Part shown: positions 45,455 to 56,900 of the stretch, piece by piece
Layout: every line of letters begins with the position of its first letter
Numbering within the stretch: position 1 is the first letter of the stretch
Assembly (NCBI GenBank): GCA_002286715.1
Contig: NSJX01000014.1
Coordinates: forward strand, 507,086 to 571,085
DNA length: 64,000 nt
Direction: 5' to 3'
Origin: Dentipellis sp. KUC8613
Taxonomy: Eukaryota > Basidiomycota > Agaricomycetes > Russulales > Hericiaceae
Notes under the pieces: generated by a model
Seen by the model: only the letters and a program-made list of their open reading frames with translations
Database searches by the model: none
What the model was told of the DNA's origin: nothing
Translations under genes and position numbers: made by a program

Positions 45455-45670
45455 ATGGTGCGCTGTGTCCGCGGTCACCGATTTTGTCCCCAGAAAAGCT
45501 TCACCTCCAAACGCGGATCGAGGGTTGTACACTCAGATGCAGAGGGTGTTTTTATCACAGTTACACGACTTGGCAATGGGACGGAGCTCCTTGGTTGTGT
45601 TGGAGCGCCGTGTCCGAATAAGGCAAGTACAGTTCTTGACGCACTCGCGGAGTCTGATTTCTATAATTGA
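45455..45670 (+). CDS. Weak small ORF (71 codons)
   Basis: ATG at 45455 (MVRCVRGHRFCPQKSF) to a stop at 45670, with four Cys and a passably protein-like sequence (FITVTRLGNGTELLGCVGAP). No signal peptide, domain or intron. Could be chance in a 1.8-kb gap. Confidence 0.15.
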   Translation: MVRCVRGHRFCPQKSFTSKRGSRVVHSDAEGVFITVTRLGNGTELLGCVGAPCPNKASTVLDALAESDFYN

Positions 45671-46212
45671 GTATCGTACAGCCCCCGACATAGGGACCTT
45701 CGAGACACGAGATCCGACGGGTCTTCCCGCATCTCAGACCACGCAACCTTCTGCATTAGCCGCGATGCAAACGCGATGGCGGGTCCGTGCGTCCCACAAG
45801 TACCTCAGATCCAGCCTTCGGCCCGCTTTCCATGCTCGGTCCGCTCCAATGTTCCAGAGCGATAGGGTGCGATCGCCTTTATGCACGACCGTGCACGGTC
45901 TTCGATCCCCCAATCCTATTCACTCCGGCGCCGTGAATCGGCCACTCCCAACACACTTCGATCTACCCTTCCGTCTGATCAGAGCCGATGCGCTGCCTTA
46001 GACATATGCGGAAGCACCACTCTTTCCGTAGAACCAACGTGCCGGACTCATGTCATACACGCCGCAACAGACCCACTATCACGTTTGGCCCACGTAAAAC
46101 TAGACATTGCAAAGCGCTGCGCTCTCCTTTCTTCTCATCCCCCTAGCCGACCTTGGCCTTGTCCTCCATCGCTGTCTCTCGACTTCGACAGTCGCAATAC
46201 GCTTGAGCAGCA

Positions 46213-48413
46213 ATGTCGACTTCGGCCGCGTCCCCCCCTCGCCACCCTGCCCTGGGCACAACCATCGACGGCGGATCGCTCGAGCTCGTCTCTATCCTTG
46301 GCTATGGTGGTTATGGTGTCGTCTATCGCGCTATCGACAGGACGACGAACTCTTCCAACCCACCGTCGTACGCCGTCAAGTGTTTGATCCATGCACAAAT
46401 GCGCAACGCGGCTAGGCAGCGTAGGCTTCACATCCAAGAGATCACCCTCCACCAGCTTGCTTCCGTTCACCCTCACGTCGTGACTCTTCACCGGGTTATC
46501 GAAGAGGACGGCTGCACATTCATCGTCATGGATTACTGCCCTGACGGTGATCTGTTCACGCAGATACTACACAAGCGTCGGTATCTGGGACACGATGGCC
46601 TCATCAAGCACGTATTCCTGCAGCTGCTTGACGCTGTCGACTTCTGCCACTCCCTCGGCATCTACCATCGGGACTTGAAGCCAGAGAACGTCCTCTGCTT
46701 CAGCGGCGGCCTTCGCCTTGCGATCACCGACTTCGGCCTCGCGACTACCGACAGGGTGAGCGAGGAGTTCCGAACTGGTAGCGTGTACCACATGAGTCCA
46801 GGTACGTCATTCTTGTACTTCACAAACCATCACACATACTGAGACATCTTTACGTAGAGTGCCAGGGCGGCATCTTTGCACCATCTGGGACGTACTCACC
46901 CCCATTCAACGACATCTGGTCGCTCGGCATTATCCTTCTCAATCTCATCACTGGCCGTAACCCGTGGAAATCGGCTTCGACATCAGATGCGACGTTCAAC
47001 GCCTACCTCCAGGACCCGACGAACTTTCTCCCGAGCGTTCTTCCCATCTCAGCGGAAGTTAACGAGATCCTGCTGCAGACACTTGACGTAAACTGGCAGA
47101 GCCGCATCACTCTCCGAGAGCTGCGCCACGCGATCAAAGATGTTCAGTCTTTCTACGCTGAGGACGTCGTGTTCGAGGGCAGTATGGCGCGTTGTGCTTG
47201 GGAGGCAGGGATCGACATTACGGGAGAGTCTTCGCCGGAGGAACCTCGCGTCGACCTCCCCTTGCCCAAGCCCGAGCCCGAGGAGCCGAAGTCCGCTTGG
47301 AGCGTCGATTCTGCAAATGACGAGATGGTCTTTGCAGTGCAGGACGACGAGGCCAAGTCTTGGGACGAATACACGAACTCGCGAACCGCATGGGCTGAGG
47401 ACGCATCGTACCGCAGTCGCTCGCCTTCACCGATCTCCCCCATCAGCTTCACGATGCACGACGACTTGCGGACGCCATCGACCACGTATTCGATGTATTC
47501 GCCCGCGCTCTCCGACCCCTCTCTGTCCGCCCGCCCCGAGGACGGCTCTACTTTTGTGCAGGGTTCGGACAGCTACCCGTCGCAGATCCTGACGATCGAC
47601 ACCACGGACCGCGCCTTCGACCCGAGCATCATGATGCGCTCTGACTCGACGACCATGCACACTGCGTTGGAGAGCGCGGGCACCTGCGCATCGTCCTTTT
47701 TTCTCCCTAGCACTATGGCTGACTCCAAAGCGTCTTACGGGCCCTCGTCGACATTCGAGGTCGGGATCAGCACCTACGGCGATGACATCGAGGGGCAGCT
47801 GCAGGATGCAATGAGCTGGACGGAGCCATCGTTCGGACAGCCGTCGCCCATGGAGGGGCAAGAAGTGGGGCTCTCGTCGACGGAGCTTGGCGCCCCCACG
47901 ACCGCGGAGCAAGCGACCGTGGGGCACGCAGACAACGGTTGGCGCGAGTTCTACCAGAACACTCCCCGCATCCCCCCGCCCCCACCACCGGAAGGGACCG
48001 CGGTGCCCTTTCCCCTCGTTTCGTTCGTGTCCAGCCCCGCATCTTCGACCCCCTTTCCCCCCTCTGACACGGGCGCCATGCGCAGCAGACCGAAGCCTCG
48101 GGCATCCAGCTTCTTCGTGAGGCTCGCGATGCCGCGTCAGGGGGCTGCGCCCGATGCCAGCGCTTCCGCAGCGCCCCCGCCGCGGAAGAAGAGCCGGCTG
48201 TCGGTGGACGAGATGTCGTACGTCGTCGCGCCGCTCTCTGCGCCGTCGCCCGTGTCCCCGCGCGATGCGCCGCACTGCTTCGAGTTCCCCGGACGCCATC
48301 GTGTCGACGATGGCCTCGCGGCGAAGGTGCAGGGCGAGCAGGCACGCCGGCGCAGGCGGCAGCCGCTGCGCACTGCGCGCAACTGGCTCTTTTCTGGTCG
48401 GCTGTTCGCATGA
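46213..48413 (+). CDS. Ser/Thr protein kinase, Ran1(Pat1)/Ksp1-like
   Basis: Kinase of the fungal Ran1/Sks1/Ksp1 group, members of which link nutrient state to growth, meiosis or filamentation. Exons 46213-46801 and 46858-48413 give 714 aa. Catalytic domain about residues 20-300: Gly loop GYGGYGVV, YAVKCL, then VMDYCPDGDLF, HRDLKPENVLCF, TDFGLAT, and across the intron SPECQGGIF, then DIWSLGIILLNLITGRNPW. All catalytic residues are present. The C-terminal 400 residues are disordered, acidic then Ser/Pro-rich, with a basic tail (QARRRRRQPLRTARNWLFSG). The start ATG follows a pyrimidine-rich leader. Which yeast kinase is the orthologue cannot be decided here. Confidence 0.88.
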
Positions 48414-48907
48414 GCGTGTCTCGAAGCCCCCCTTTTTCTCGTGCATCATCAATGGGTTTGAGTGTCGGTCTGCATCTACACACACATACGCATATTTGAC
48501 CCTATTTATTCCATTCGTATTCGGCTTTTTGCACCATTTTCAGCATCATACATTATCCATTCCGCAACTCCTTTCCCCAACCTTTCCCTCTTTCCCGGTG
48601 TCTCTTGCATAGAAGGATACCTAACTCCTTCAAAATCTCGCCTGTGTCCCCCTCCACTCCTCTATGTACAATTTGCTGCTTCACGCGGCACCTATGGTTC
48701 TATGGTCAAACACTATGCTTTAGGTTGTATGCGTCGTACCTGGTGTACTCTACTCCTCATCTATCTTGTATCTTTATCGCAACGCATTTCCCTCCTGGTC
48801 TCTTCACACTCCAATCCACTTACTTGTTCGGGACCACAACACAGCGTGTTTTGAATAGTGCAAATGCGTGTGATGATATTAAGCAGAATCTATGTGATAT
48901 GCTGGTG
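48414..48907. other. Convergent intergenic region (kinase / mitochondrial uS5)
   Basis: 494 bases, T/C-rich on the plus strand, the two 3' UTRs. No gene seen. Confidence 0.5.
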
Positions 48908-49921
48908 TTACCAAGTGTTGAGGTTGAGCACCTTCCTTCCACGCTCGCGCTCGATCTCCTGCTTGCCCCGCACGCCAGAACCCTTCTCCAACTTCCTGCC
49001 CTTGCCCCCAATACCGTCACCCATGGCCAAGGGGGCATTGCCCGCATGGAGCATCCTGAACAGCAACTTGATGACGTTCAGGGGGTTCCTGCTGCCCCAG
49101 ACCTTCGCGCTGATGTCCTTAATCCCAGCCGCCTTAAGGATCTCGTGGATATTGGGGTTGCAGTGGAGGCCGAACCCGACGGGCCGCGGGCGCAGGATGA
49201 TCTGCGTGCCGCCCATCTTGCTCTCCATCTCGGTCCAGATCGTGCGCTGCTCGAAGCGCTCGACAAAGTCCATGCTGCGCATGGCCTCCGCGTACGCCTT
49301 GCGGTACGCCGGGGCGTACTCGGCGTCCTTGCCCTCGCCGTAGCCGACGAGCCCGTCGCCGTTCCCGACGACGGCGAGCACGTGCTGTCGGTGGATCTTG
49401 CCCTTGCCAGTTTGCTGCGTGACGCGCCTGCGGATGAGGGTGATGACGCGCAGGCTCGCGCGCTCCTCGGGGCTGCTGTACGGCATGTGCTTGTAGCTGA
49501 TGCCCCCCTCGCCCTCCTCCTTCTCCTCTTCCTCTTCTTCCGCGTTCGACTTCCGCTCCTGCTCGGCCTCGGCCTCCAGCTCGGGGTGCAGCGCGCGCTC
49601 GGACAGGAACATGGACGGGTCGTTGCGGATGGTGATGCGTGCCGGGTACCGTGAATGCCGCGAGGGCGGCACCTTGCGAACCTCCTTCATGTCAAACAGG
49701 GCGTCGGTCTCCATGAGGTCCGGGAAGGGCAGGCCGAGGTCGAACTTGGAGGGGGCAGCTTCAGGCTTTTTGGCGCCATCGCGCGAGGAGGCGGGTGTGT
49801 GTGATGGTGGTGGCGGCGTCGGCGCGTCGGAGGAGTATAGTCGCGCTGCGCAAGCGCGCGGGGCGGCGATGCGGCGGGCGTGGCGCGAGGACGAGGCGGC
49901 GTAGGATGCAAGCCTGTTCAT
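48908..49921 (-). CDS. Mitochondrial small-subunit ribosomal protein uS5m
   Basis: Mitochondrial ribosomal protein S5. Single exon, 337 aa from the ATG at 49921; the frame upstream opens with TTG. The N-terminus is an Arg/Ala-rich presequence (MNRLASYAASSSRHARRIAA). After an acidic low-complexity stretch (EEEEEEKEEGEGG) comes the S5 N-terminal double-stranded-RNA-binding-like domain with GKIHRQHVLAVVGNGDGLVG and YGEGKD, then the C-terminal S5 domain (GGTQIILRPRPVGFGLHCNP, then IHEILKAAGIKDISAKVWGS with RNPLNVIKLLFRML). Function: 28S/37S-type small-subunit assembly and decoding fidelity. Shares a 137-base divergent promoter with the PITH-domain gene. Confidence 0.95.
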   Translation of the reverse strand: MNRLASYAASSSRHARRIAAPRACAARLYSSDAPTPPPPSHTPASSRDGAKKPEAAPSKFDLGLPFPDLMETDALFDMKEVRKVPPSRHSRYPARITIRNDPSMFLSERALHPELEAEAEQERKSNAEEEEEEKEEGEGGISYKHMPYSSPEERASLRVITLIRRRVTQQTGKGKIHRQHVLAVVGNGDGLVGYGEGKDAEYAPAYRKAYAEAMRSMDFVERFEQRTIWTEMESKMGGTQIILRPRPVGFGLHCNPNIHEILKAAGIKDISAKVWGSRNPLNVIKLLFRMLHAGNAPLAMGDGIGGKGRKLEKGSGVRGKQEIERERGRKVLNLNTW

Positions 49922-50058
49922 GGTGAGTGCGGTGCCAGCTGCAGCGGCGAGCAAGAATTGTGTTCGCCCAAAGCGGCATCCGCGTGTTGTCCCCTGTTTG
50001 GCCCGACGCGCCCACCCAGCCGACGCGTCCTCCTCGCCAATCGAGCCTCGTCCCAGCC
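49922..50058. promoter_or_regulatory. 137-base bidirectional promoter (uS5m / PITH protein)
   Basis: Only 137 bases lie between the two divergent ATG codons, so the 5' UTRs and both promoters overlap. No TATA box seen. Confidence 0.55.
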
Positions 50059-50913
50059 ATGTCTGACTTCACATCGGGGCCCCCCGAGGCCGAATCCAAT
50101 GCAGAGCAACTCATCGGGAATTCAGAAAGTCTATACGGCGTGATAGACAGGCAGAAGTGAGGTTGCACCGGTCATTGGTCGTACCATCTGTTGACTTTAG
50201 GTACGAGGAAGTGTCCATGGTCTGAATCTGACTGTCCCAGAAGACGCAAAGGAGACCATCAAGCCCTGGGCAGATCGTGAAAGCACAGACAAGTGCGCGG
50301 ATTCGAATGTCGATGACCAGGTTAGTTTGTCTGCCTATGCTGCTGGTAGGCTAATAATTATGCGAACGCGTTCGCTAGATGATCATCCACGTACCGTTCT
50401 CGCAGAATGTGCGATTGAAGTCTCTGCTACTGAAGCTCGGTATGTACAATTGTTAGTCACAAGAAACCGGTAAATAGAATATTTGCTCCAGGCAGAGGAG
50501 AGGTCACGCCACGCCATCTTCGCGTGTACGCCAATTACCCCAATATCGTCGATTTCTCCGATGCGGAGAATACGAAGCCTTCTCTGAATATTAGTCTTCA
50601 AGAAGGAGAGACAGGCGTCGTTGAGTACCCGCTACGTGTGGCGTTATTTGCTAATGTCACGTCGCTCTCACTGTATTTCGTACGTACCCTGTTTTTGACC
50701 TGCACCAAACTTCCAACGGTGCAATCCTTGCAGGATGATGCAGTAGGAGGAGAGTCATCTCGTGTCTACTACATCGGGTTCAAGGGCGACACGCGGCAGT
50801 ACCGGAAGGAGGGCACGAACAAGTTGGAGATCCCCGCTGCTAATGCTGCAGACGCACCTCTCGTCGACCGCGTCTCCGAAAGGAATGCGGCGCGGCAACC
50901 GACGGCGAAGTAG
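50059..50913 (+). CDS. PITH-domain protein (PITHD1 / TXNL1 C-terminal type)
   Basis: Cytosolic proteasome-associated-type domain protein, here without a thioredoxin domain. Five exons (50059-50156, 50212-50320, 50379-50439, 50492-50679, 50734-50913) give 211 aa, all phases consistent. Landmarks: SLYGVIDRQNVHGLNL across the first intron, then IKPWADRES, IIHVPFSQNVRLKSLLLKLG, RVYANYPNIVDFSDAENTKP and SRVYYIGFKGDTRQY, all as expected for PITH. The first acceptor is an uncommon GAAG (50208-50211); using the nearby TTTAG would give a stop soon after. In human PITHD1 and TXNL1 this domain binds the 26S proteasome; that function is assumed here. Confidence 0.92.
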
Positions 50914-51133
50914 ACTACGAGCGGCTGTTACATTGGAAGGAAGACACGCATGTTGTAGGACTAGAGTCACTGTATAGACGAGGTGGTGAAACATGAAGAC
51001 AATTGAGGAGACAGAAAAGGGAATCCTCGTGGCTCGCGGCGTTGCGGCACGTGAGGTTGTGGTTTTCCGCGTCTGAGCACCTTCGTCGCGTCCTCCCCGC
51101 CTCCGATACCCTTGTAAACTACTTCAACAAAAC

Positions 51134-53587
51134 ATGGACGTCGTACGATTTCCTAAAGCTTTTCAAAGCCTATGTACCATGCTGACTGAGGAATTCGCCG
51201 CAGGACACTCCAGAAGAGACGCCCGACTTCTTGCCCTACTTCGACCTTTCTCCGGAGGGTTTCCCGTGGCGTGAGCCCCGGCCGCACGAAATAGAGAATC
51301 GACGAGCGCAAATGTCCGACCTTCTCATCTTTGACATTCTCCTTACTTCGGGTGGACTACGCGAGCCACACTTGTTGTGGCCCCCAACCGACGTTGCATC
51401 ACTGCAGCGCCTATTGGACGCCATCCAGAGTTCGAGCTATGACGCGCTCAAGAAAGACTGTCTCGTTTATTTCTTGCTCAAGTGGCATCAGGATGGAAGG
51501 GAGGAGAGCTTCAAGGAGGATAGGTCCATACCGCCCCAGTTTTCGGCACTGTCGGACGCGTACTGGCACCTGGATACTGGTATCGACATCCCGGTGCGCT
51601 CGAACACTTTTTGCACGAAAGCTTTTCTTCCTGACTTGCGTATGCATAGCGGGCTGTCTCTATCCTCTCAGACCCTCGCTTGAACCGTGACTATACCTCC
51701 AAAATTCTGCAAGCCATTTCCCTCTGCGACAACCCCACACCGCTCATCCTGAGCTTCATCCGCACGGTCAAACCACCCCTCACGGAGCCTGACGACATCG
51801 ACATGTATGCTATAGCATTGGCGGAAACCAACTTCATGGACGCATGGCTATTCCAACGGTCGTATCCCGACTACACCGAGACGCGCAAACGTCTGTTACG
51901 AAAAATCCTCGAATGGAGCCTTTCCCGTGAGTAGTCCCATTTGTACATCTATACCTGCATGCCCAACTGTCCTCCAGCCTCGCCACGCCCGGGACCCCTT
52001 ACGCAACTCATTGTTTTCCCCTTCTCCCCCGTCGAGCAAACCCTCACGCATGCTTTCGCCCTTGACCCCCCTCCCTCGCTCCCGAAGGAGTCTATCCCCG
52101 TTCTGCAACATCTCATCTGTGTCCGCCTCATTCAAGGTGGGAAATATGCCGAGGCCGTCAAGCTAGACCGCCAATTCTCCGACACGCTGCACGGACAGCG
52201 GAATTCGAAGGCAGTGGAGGACCGTCGGAAGATGGTGGACGAGGTCGTCGCGCTGCTGCCCTCCATCGAACGTCTGCAAATTGACGAACAGATCGCCGAG
52301 CTTGGCAAGCCGAAACACGCAGCGGCCGCAGCGGCGAAGACCAAGCCAAAGGCGGTGGAACCTGCGGGGGATGTCAGCATGTCCTGGGAGGACCTGCAGC
52401 CGCTGAAGCAATTGCCACCCCCTGCGCCCTCCGCATCGGGATCCAGACCATTCACGCTCGGTCGGGGCAGCGTCCCTACTCCCCGCTTCGGAGCGCCCAC
52501 CGGTCCCCAGCGCGCCCCCAGCAACGCCCCACCTGCGCAAGAAAGCGCGGCGAATCGTAGCCTTTTCAGCTCTCTCGGCAGATCGGACAAGAACCCGCAG
52601 GGGCTACTGTTCGGCAACCCCGCACCGCACATCCAGCCTCCTACGATCCCGCTGTCAGGGTCGACGAGCACACGCGCGCCGCGGCTGAGCCAGGGGACCG
52701 CTGCGCCAGGAAATACCTCGCTGTTTGGCTCGACCAATGTGTCTGCCGGAAACGCGAATTCTCACTCGCTGTTCAGCGGGAACGCGGCATCGTCGACTTC
52801 GAAGCGCAATGCGTTCTACAACCCTCCAGAGGACACTCGGCACACGAACGGCGCCGTCCTTGCGCCCCCTCCACAAGACGTGCATGCAAACACGCATGAA
52901 GAATATGAAGACGAAGAAGCCAACGCAGCCACAGAGGCCAGCATCGACGAGCGCCCTGCCTCGCCCGTATATGCCGACGAAGAGCCCGCCCCTCCACCAC
53001 AGCAATTCTCCTCATCCGTTTTCGGCCGGTCCAGGAACGCCCCCGGCGCCGGCCCCACGAGCCGCGCAGAAGAGCCCCTCACGCGCTCCATCCCCGGTGC
53101 ATTCCACGACGACAACGACGAAGACGAACAGCCGCAGGAGCCCCAGCACCACGAGCCGCCCTCGCCCTCGACGTCGCCCCCGCCCACGAAGACGCGTCAG
53201 ACACGCGCGTCGCGCGCGCGAAAGGCCGCAGCGCCGCTATCGCGTAGCATCCCGGGTGGCTTCGGCGACGAAGAGCAGGAGCCGGAGCCGGAGCAAGAAC
53301 ACGAGCAGGAGGACGACGTCGCGCCGCTGGTGAGTGCCGCGCCGCTGAAGCGCGGCGCGCGCCGGGGCCGTGGGGCACGCACGAGCACGGGTGCGCAGGA
53401 GGCACGCGAGGCGGACGTCGACTTCAAGCCGCGGCGGAGCTCGCGGCTGAGCGTGGCGTCGAGCTCGCCGGAGGTGTCGCCGCAGAAGCCGAGCGCGGGG
53501 CGGACGAGGAAGACGAGGACGTCGACTGCGGGGAAGGCCAGTGCAAGTGCGGGCGCGAGTGCGAGCGCGGGGAGGCGGCGGCGATGA
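51134..53587 (+). CDS. ELYS/Ely5-like nucleoporin or NPC assembly protein
   Basis: Nuclear-pore-associated protein of the ELYS-domain family (fission yeast Ely5, ELYS/MEL-28 in animals). Four exons give 761 aa: a 9-base first exon 51134-51142 (ATG GAC GTC), then 51204-51593, 51650-51926 and 51978-53587. The N-terminus becomes MDVDTPEETPDFLPYFDLSP, then FPWREPRPHEIENRRAQMSD. The helical ELYS domain follows (ISLCDNPTPLILSFIRTVKP, AETNFMDAWLFQRSYPD, LQHLICVRLIQGGKYAEAVK). The second half is disordered, with FG-like and basic segments, two copies of an L-x-RSIPGxF motif followed by acidic residues, and a Lys/Arg/Ser-rich end that could bind DNA like ELYS AT-hooks. It lies 220 bases after the PITH gene on the same strand. 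Confidence 0.82.
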
Positions 53588-53991
53588 TGGTAATGGTGAT
53601 GGGTGCTAGTTGCTATATTTTGTAGTGGGGACTCGGATGGAGAACCGTACCCCGATTGTGCATATACATATAATGGGCACACGAACGCTTTACATGACTT
53701 CACGGTGCTATGGTGCTATTTCTCTCCCATGCTATTGTCTATACCAATGCACGCATGCGTAGGACGTGTGTCGGTTTGATCTACTACAGCCTGTTTCGCT
53801 TATGGCTGGCGTGACGGAGGCATCCACCTAGGGTCTGGGAAGGGCGGGATCAATTCATCGAAGGCGTTATCTAGCAACTACTAGGCGTATAGGTACCAGT
53901 CCGAACCGCAGGGCAAAGGCAAAGAAGAGAGACAGGGCAGGGGAGAGGCAAAAGGTAAAAGAAAAATATTTATCCGCTCCAGCGTACATCA
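53588..53991. other. Convergent intergenic region (ELYS / SEC24)
   Basis: 404 bases of 3' flank for both genes. No gene seen. Confidence 0.5.
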
Positions 53992-56900
53992 TCAGTAACT
54001 GCTTGCACCATTCACCTGCAGGCAAAAACCGTGCAGTCAGCATTCGCAATAGTGAGTATTGAAGGAGGGCGCACCTTGTCCTTCAGCTGGCCGATGTACT
54101 GCTGGTAGCTCGGCAGCACGTCTGCGCGGTCCTGGATGAGCGCGCTCATGGCCCAGAGGCGCAGTGGCGGCTCGCCGTCCTCCTTGACGACGTACAGGTG
54201 GGGGTAGTACACACCCCGACGCATTTCGCGCGTCTTTTGGATGATTGCATTCACGCGCTGCGAGAATGGGTTGTCCAGCAGCGGCAGTGTCGTCTGTCAT
54301 AAGCGCTGGGGTCAGCGTCTAATCGCGAATGCGACGAAGCAAGACAGCGTACCTTGCCCCCACGCAGGGCCTCGTAACTGGGCAGGTTGAAGACGTCCGC
54401 AATGAGCTGTGGCACGGCGTCGCGCCCGACGAAGAGGAACATCGTCTGTCCGTCTTCGATGAGGAACAGGCCGTGCCTCACGAGTCGCTCGGAAGTAAGC
54501 GGCAGTGGTGGCGGCATGATCACGCCCTGCTCGCCAACGGTTCCAGCCTATTGCAAAGGTGAGTGTATGCGCCTACACAGCATGCATAGAAGAGACTGAC
54601 CTCGGGGGGCATGTCATGCAAAGAGTAGAAATTGGGATGGATGTAAGGAATGAGCGACTCGGACGGCAGGGACGTGAGGAGAGCCTGTGCGTATGCCCTG
54701 AGATCCGGGGGGATCTGAGCGCTCTGTCGGATACCAACCTATTGCCAAAGACGAGTCGCCATTAGTCTCGGGATGTGATCAACACCGCAGCGTGCTCACG
54801 TTCTTCAACAATCCAAGAATCAACACTGGTAACATCTTCAAGTTGTCGCAGATGGCGAGCTGCGCACTCGCACCAGTGCCCGCCGCAGTCATGCTCGTCT
54901 TGTACGATTGCAGGATCTCGACAAGCTTGGCGAATACCGCTTCGCGCGCATCCTCCATCTTGTGTGTGATAGAGCGCTCGACGGCCTTGTTCGCCAACAG
55001 GGTGGCGATTGCAACCTGGTCAGCAGAAGCATAGACTTCCGAGAGGTTGGAAGTTGTTGGCAGAGCAAGGGTGATTACACGGATACGACGCTCGCCTAAG
55101 ATTACAATCGTCAGCTTCGAGATTCGTGACAACACACCGATGCTTACCGTAGCAAGTCGTGTGCAGCACAGCCGTCTGCAACACCACGAACGGCGCAGTC
55201 AGTGTCTCCTCGATCTGCACCTCAATGGCATACGACGTGTCTTGAGGCACGGCAGGCATGGCAAGGAGATCACTGGAGCGGACGAAGAAGTTTCCGTGGA
55301 AAGACGCCATCCTGAGGCCACGAGACGCGCGAACACGTATGACGGCCTCGAGCATGATCGGCATCGCGAGCACCTCACCAAATTCGTGCGCAAACTTGAC
55401 GGCATCCTCGGCGCGCGCAGCATTGAATGCAGGATAGAAGTAGGTCTGGCCAGACGTGTAGTGAGGCAGGCAGGCTGCAGACCAGGTGCAAGTCAGTCGC
55501 CCAACACAAGCGTTCTATGCAAGGAAATGAACAAACCGAGCGTGGCAATGTCTTGGTATGCAGCACTGAAGAGGAACATGTCGACCGACACCTGTGCACG
55601 CGAGCACTCGATGGCGAACGTCTTGTAGAACGGAGAGGCGGCTTGCAAGAGGCCAGATTCCTGTATAACGCTCGAAAACGTGTCTTGTTAATCGTGGAGC
55701 ACAGGCACATACCTTGGAGGTGCCAAGGATCTTGGGGTCTTCTCTGTTCTTGAGGGCACCAGGACCAACGCTGGGCAAAGTAGACGAAAGAACGACAATC
55801 TTCCCACCGATTGGAGCCTGGGAGATAAAGTACGTGTCAGTACATACCATTGACGTTGGCGTGAGAACGCACCATCAACTTGAAACCAGCCTGCAGAGCT
55901 GGACCCAACGCGCTGCCCAGGGTATGGTTCTCCTGGAACATGTCGTTGAGCCTCCCTAGCAAAGACTCGAGCGACTGCCGCGCCTCGGTGAGGTTCACGA
56001 GCAAATCGGTCGGTTTAGGCAGGAAGACATCATCGATATCAGAAACAACGAGCATCGTTGAGTCAGTCGTGTTAGGCTAATGGCGTCTTTGTGATGAGTT
56101 GGTTAGTTTGGACGATCTAAGAGCGCACGCACAGGCATAGAGAAGAAGTATAGCGACGTGTCGAACCCGATGATAGCGACTTTAGTTCGCTGATCTTCAT
56201 TAGGCAGGCGGTCCAGGTTCTCAAGAATGGTACGAGTAGCAGTAGCAACCATGCCTAGGGGCGCGGTCAGCATATAGCCAGTAAACAGCCAACAGGTATC
56301 ACAAACGCACCAGATTGCACAGCGCTATGACTGACGTCGATCAAGAAGACATAGACGGCGGGCTGAGGAGGTCGAACCATGTACTCCGTTGGTGCAACAA
56401 ACTCAACAACGGAGTGGTTCAGCTCAGCACGAGCCCAACGGTCTCCCGGCTGATTCCTGGCCTGGTCCCAGTCGAACAATTGGGGAACCTCATTGGACAT
56501 GGAACACATGCAGCATCGCCAGCTGCGTCGCCAGAACTCAGAAGTCCGTTAGATAGGGGGAAAAACTGGCGGACTCACCGATTTCCACCGTCGATAAACT
56601 GACAGTAAGCATTAATGTATGTCCTGCACCGTCTGCATCGCGCAATGACCGTATCTGTCACAACCGGCACCGGGTCCTCTCCCTCTTTCAGCGAACGGTA
56701 CGGTGTGATGATCAGCCCAAGTGGTATTTTACTCTTCGATAGCAGAGAGTTGGTGGTGGGGATGGCATTGACTGTGCACCGTTGGTATTCGAAGGGGGCA
56801 TTGGCATGGGGTGATGGCGAGACGGACGCGCCAGGAGGAAGACGAATCTCAGGTGGGGGACGTGCAAGTTCGCGCGGATCGGGTGGAGAGGTCAAGAGGT

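Larger units (their letters stand above)
44420..46212. other. Divergent intergenic region, 1.8 kb
   Basis: Between the KEN-box gene and the Ran1-like kinase gene. Near the left gene are a CACGTG E-box (about 44646-44651, inside ATCACGTGTCCGTGAT) and paired GTCCACAAT motifs (44688-44696, 44707-44715). A weak small frame at 45455-45670 is listed separately. No RNA gene seen. Confidence 0.45.
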
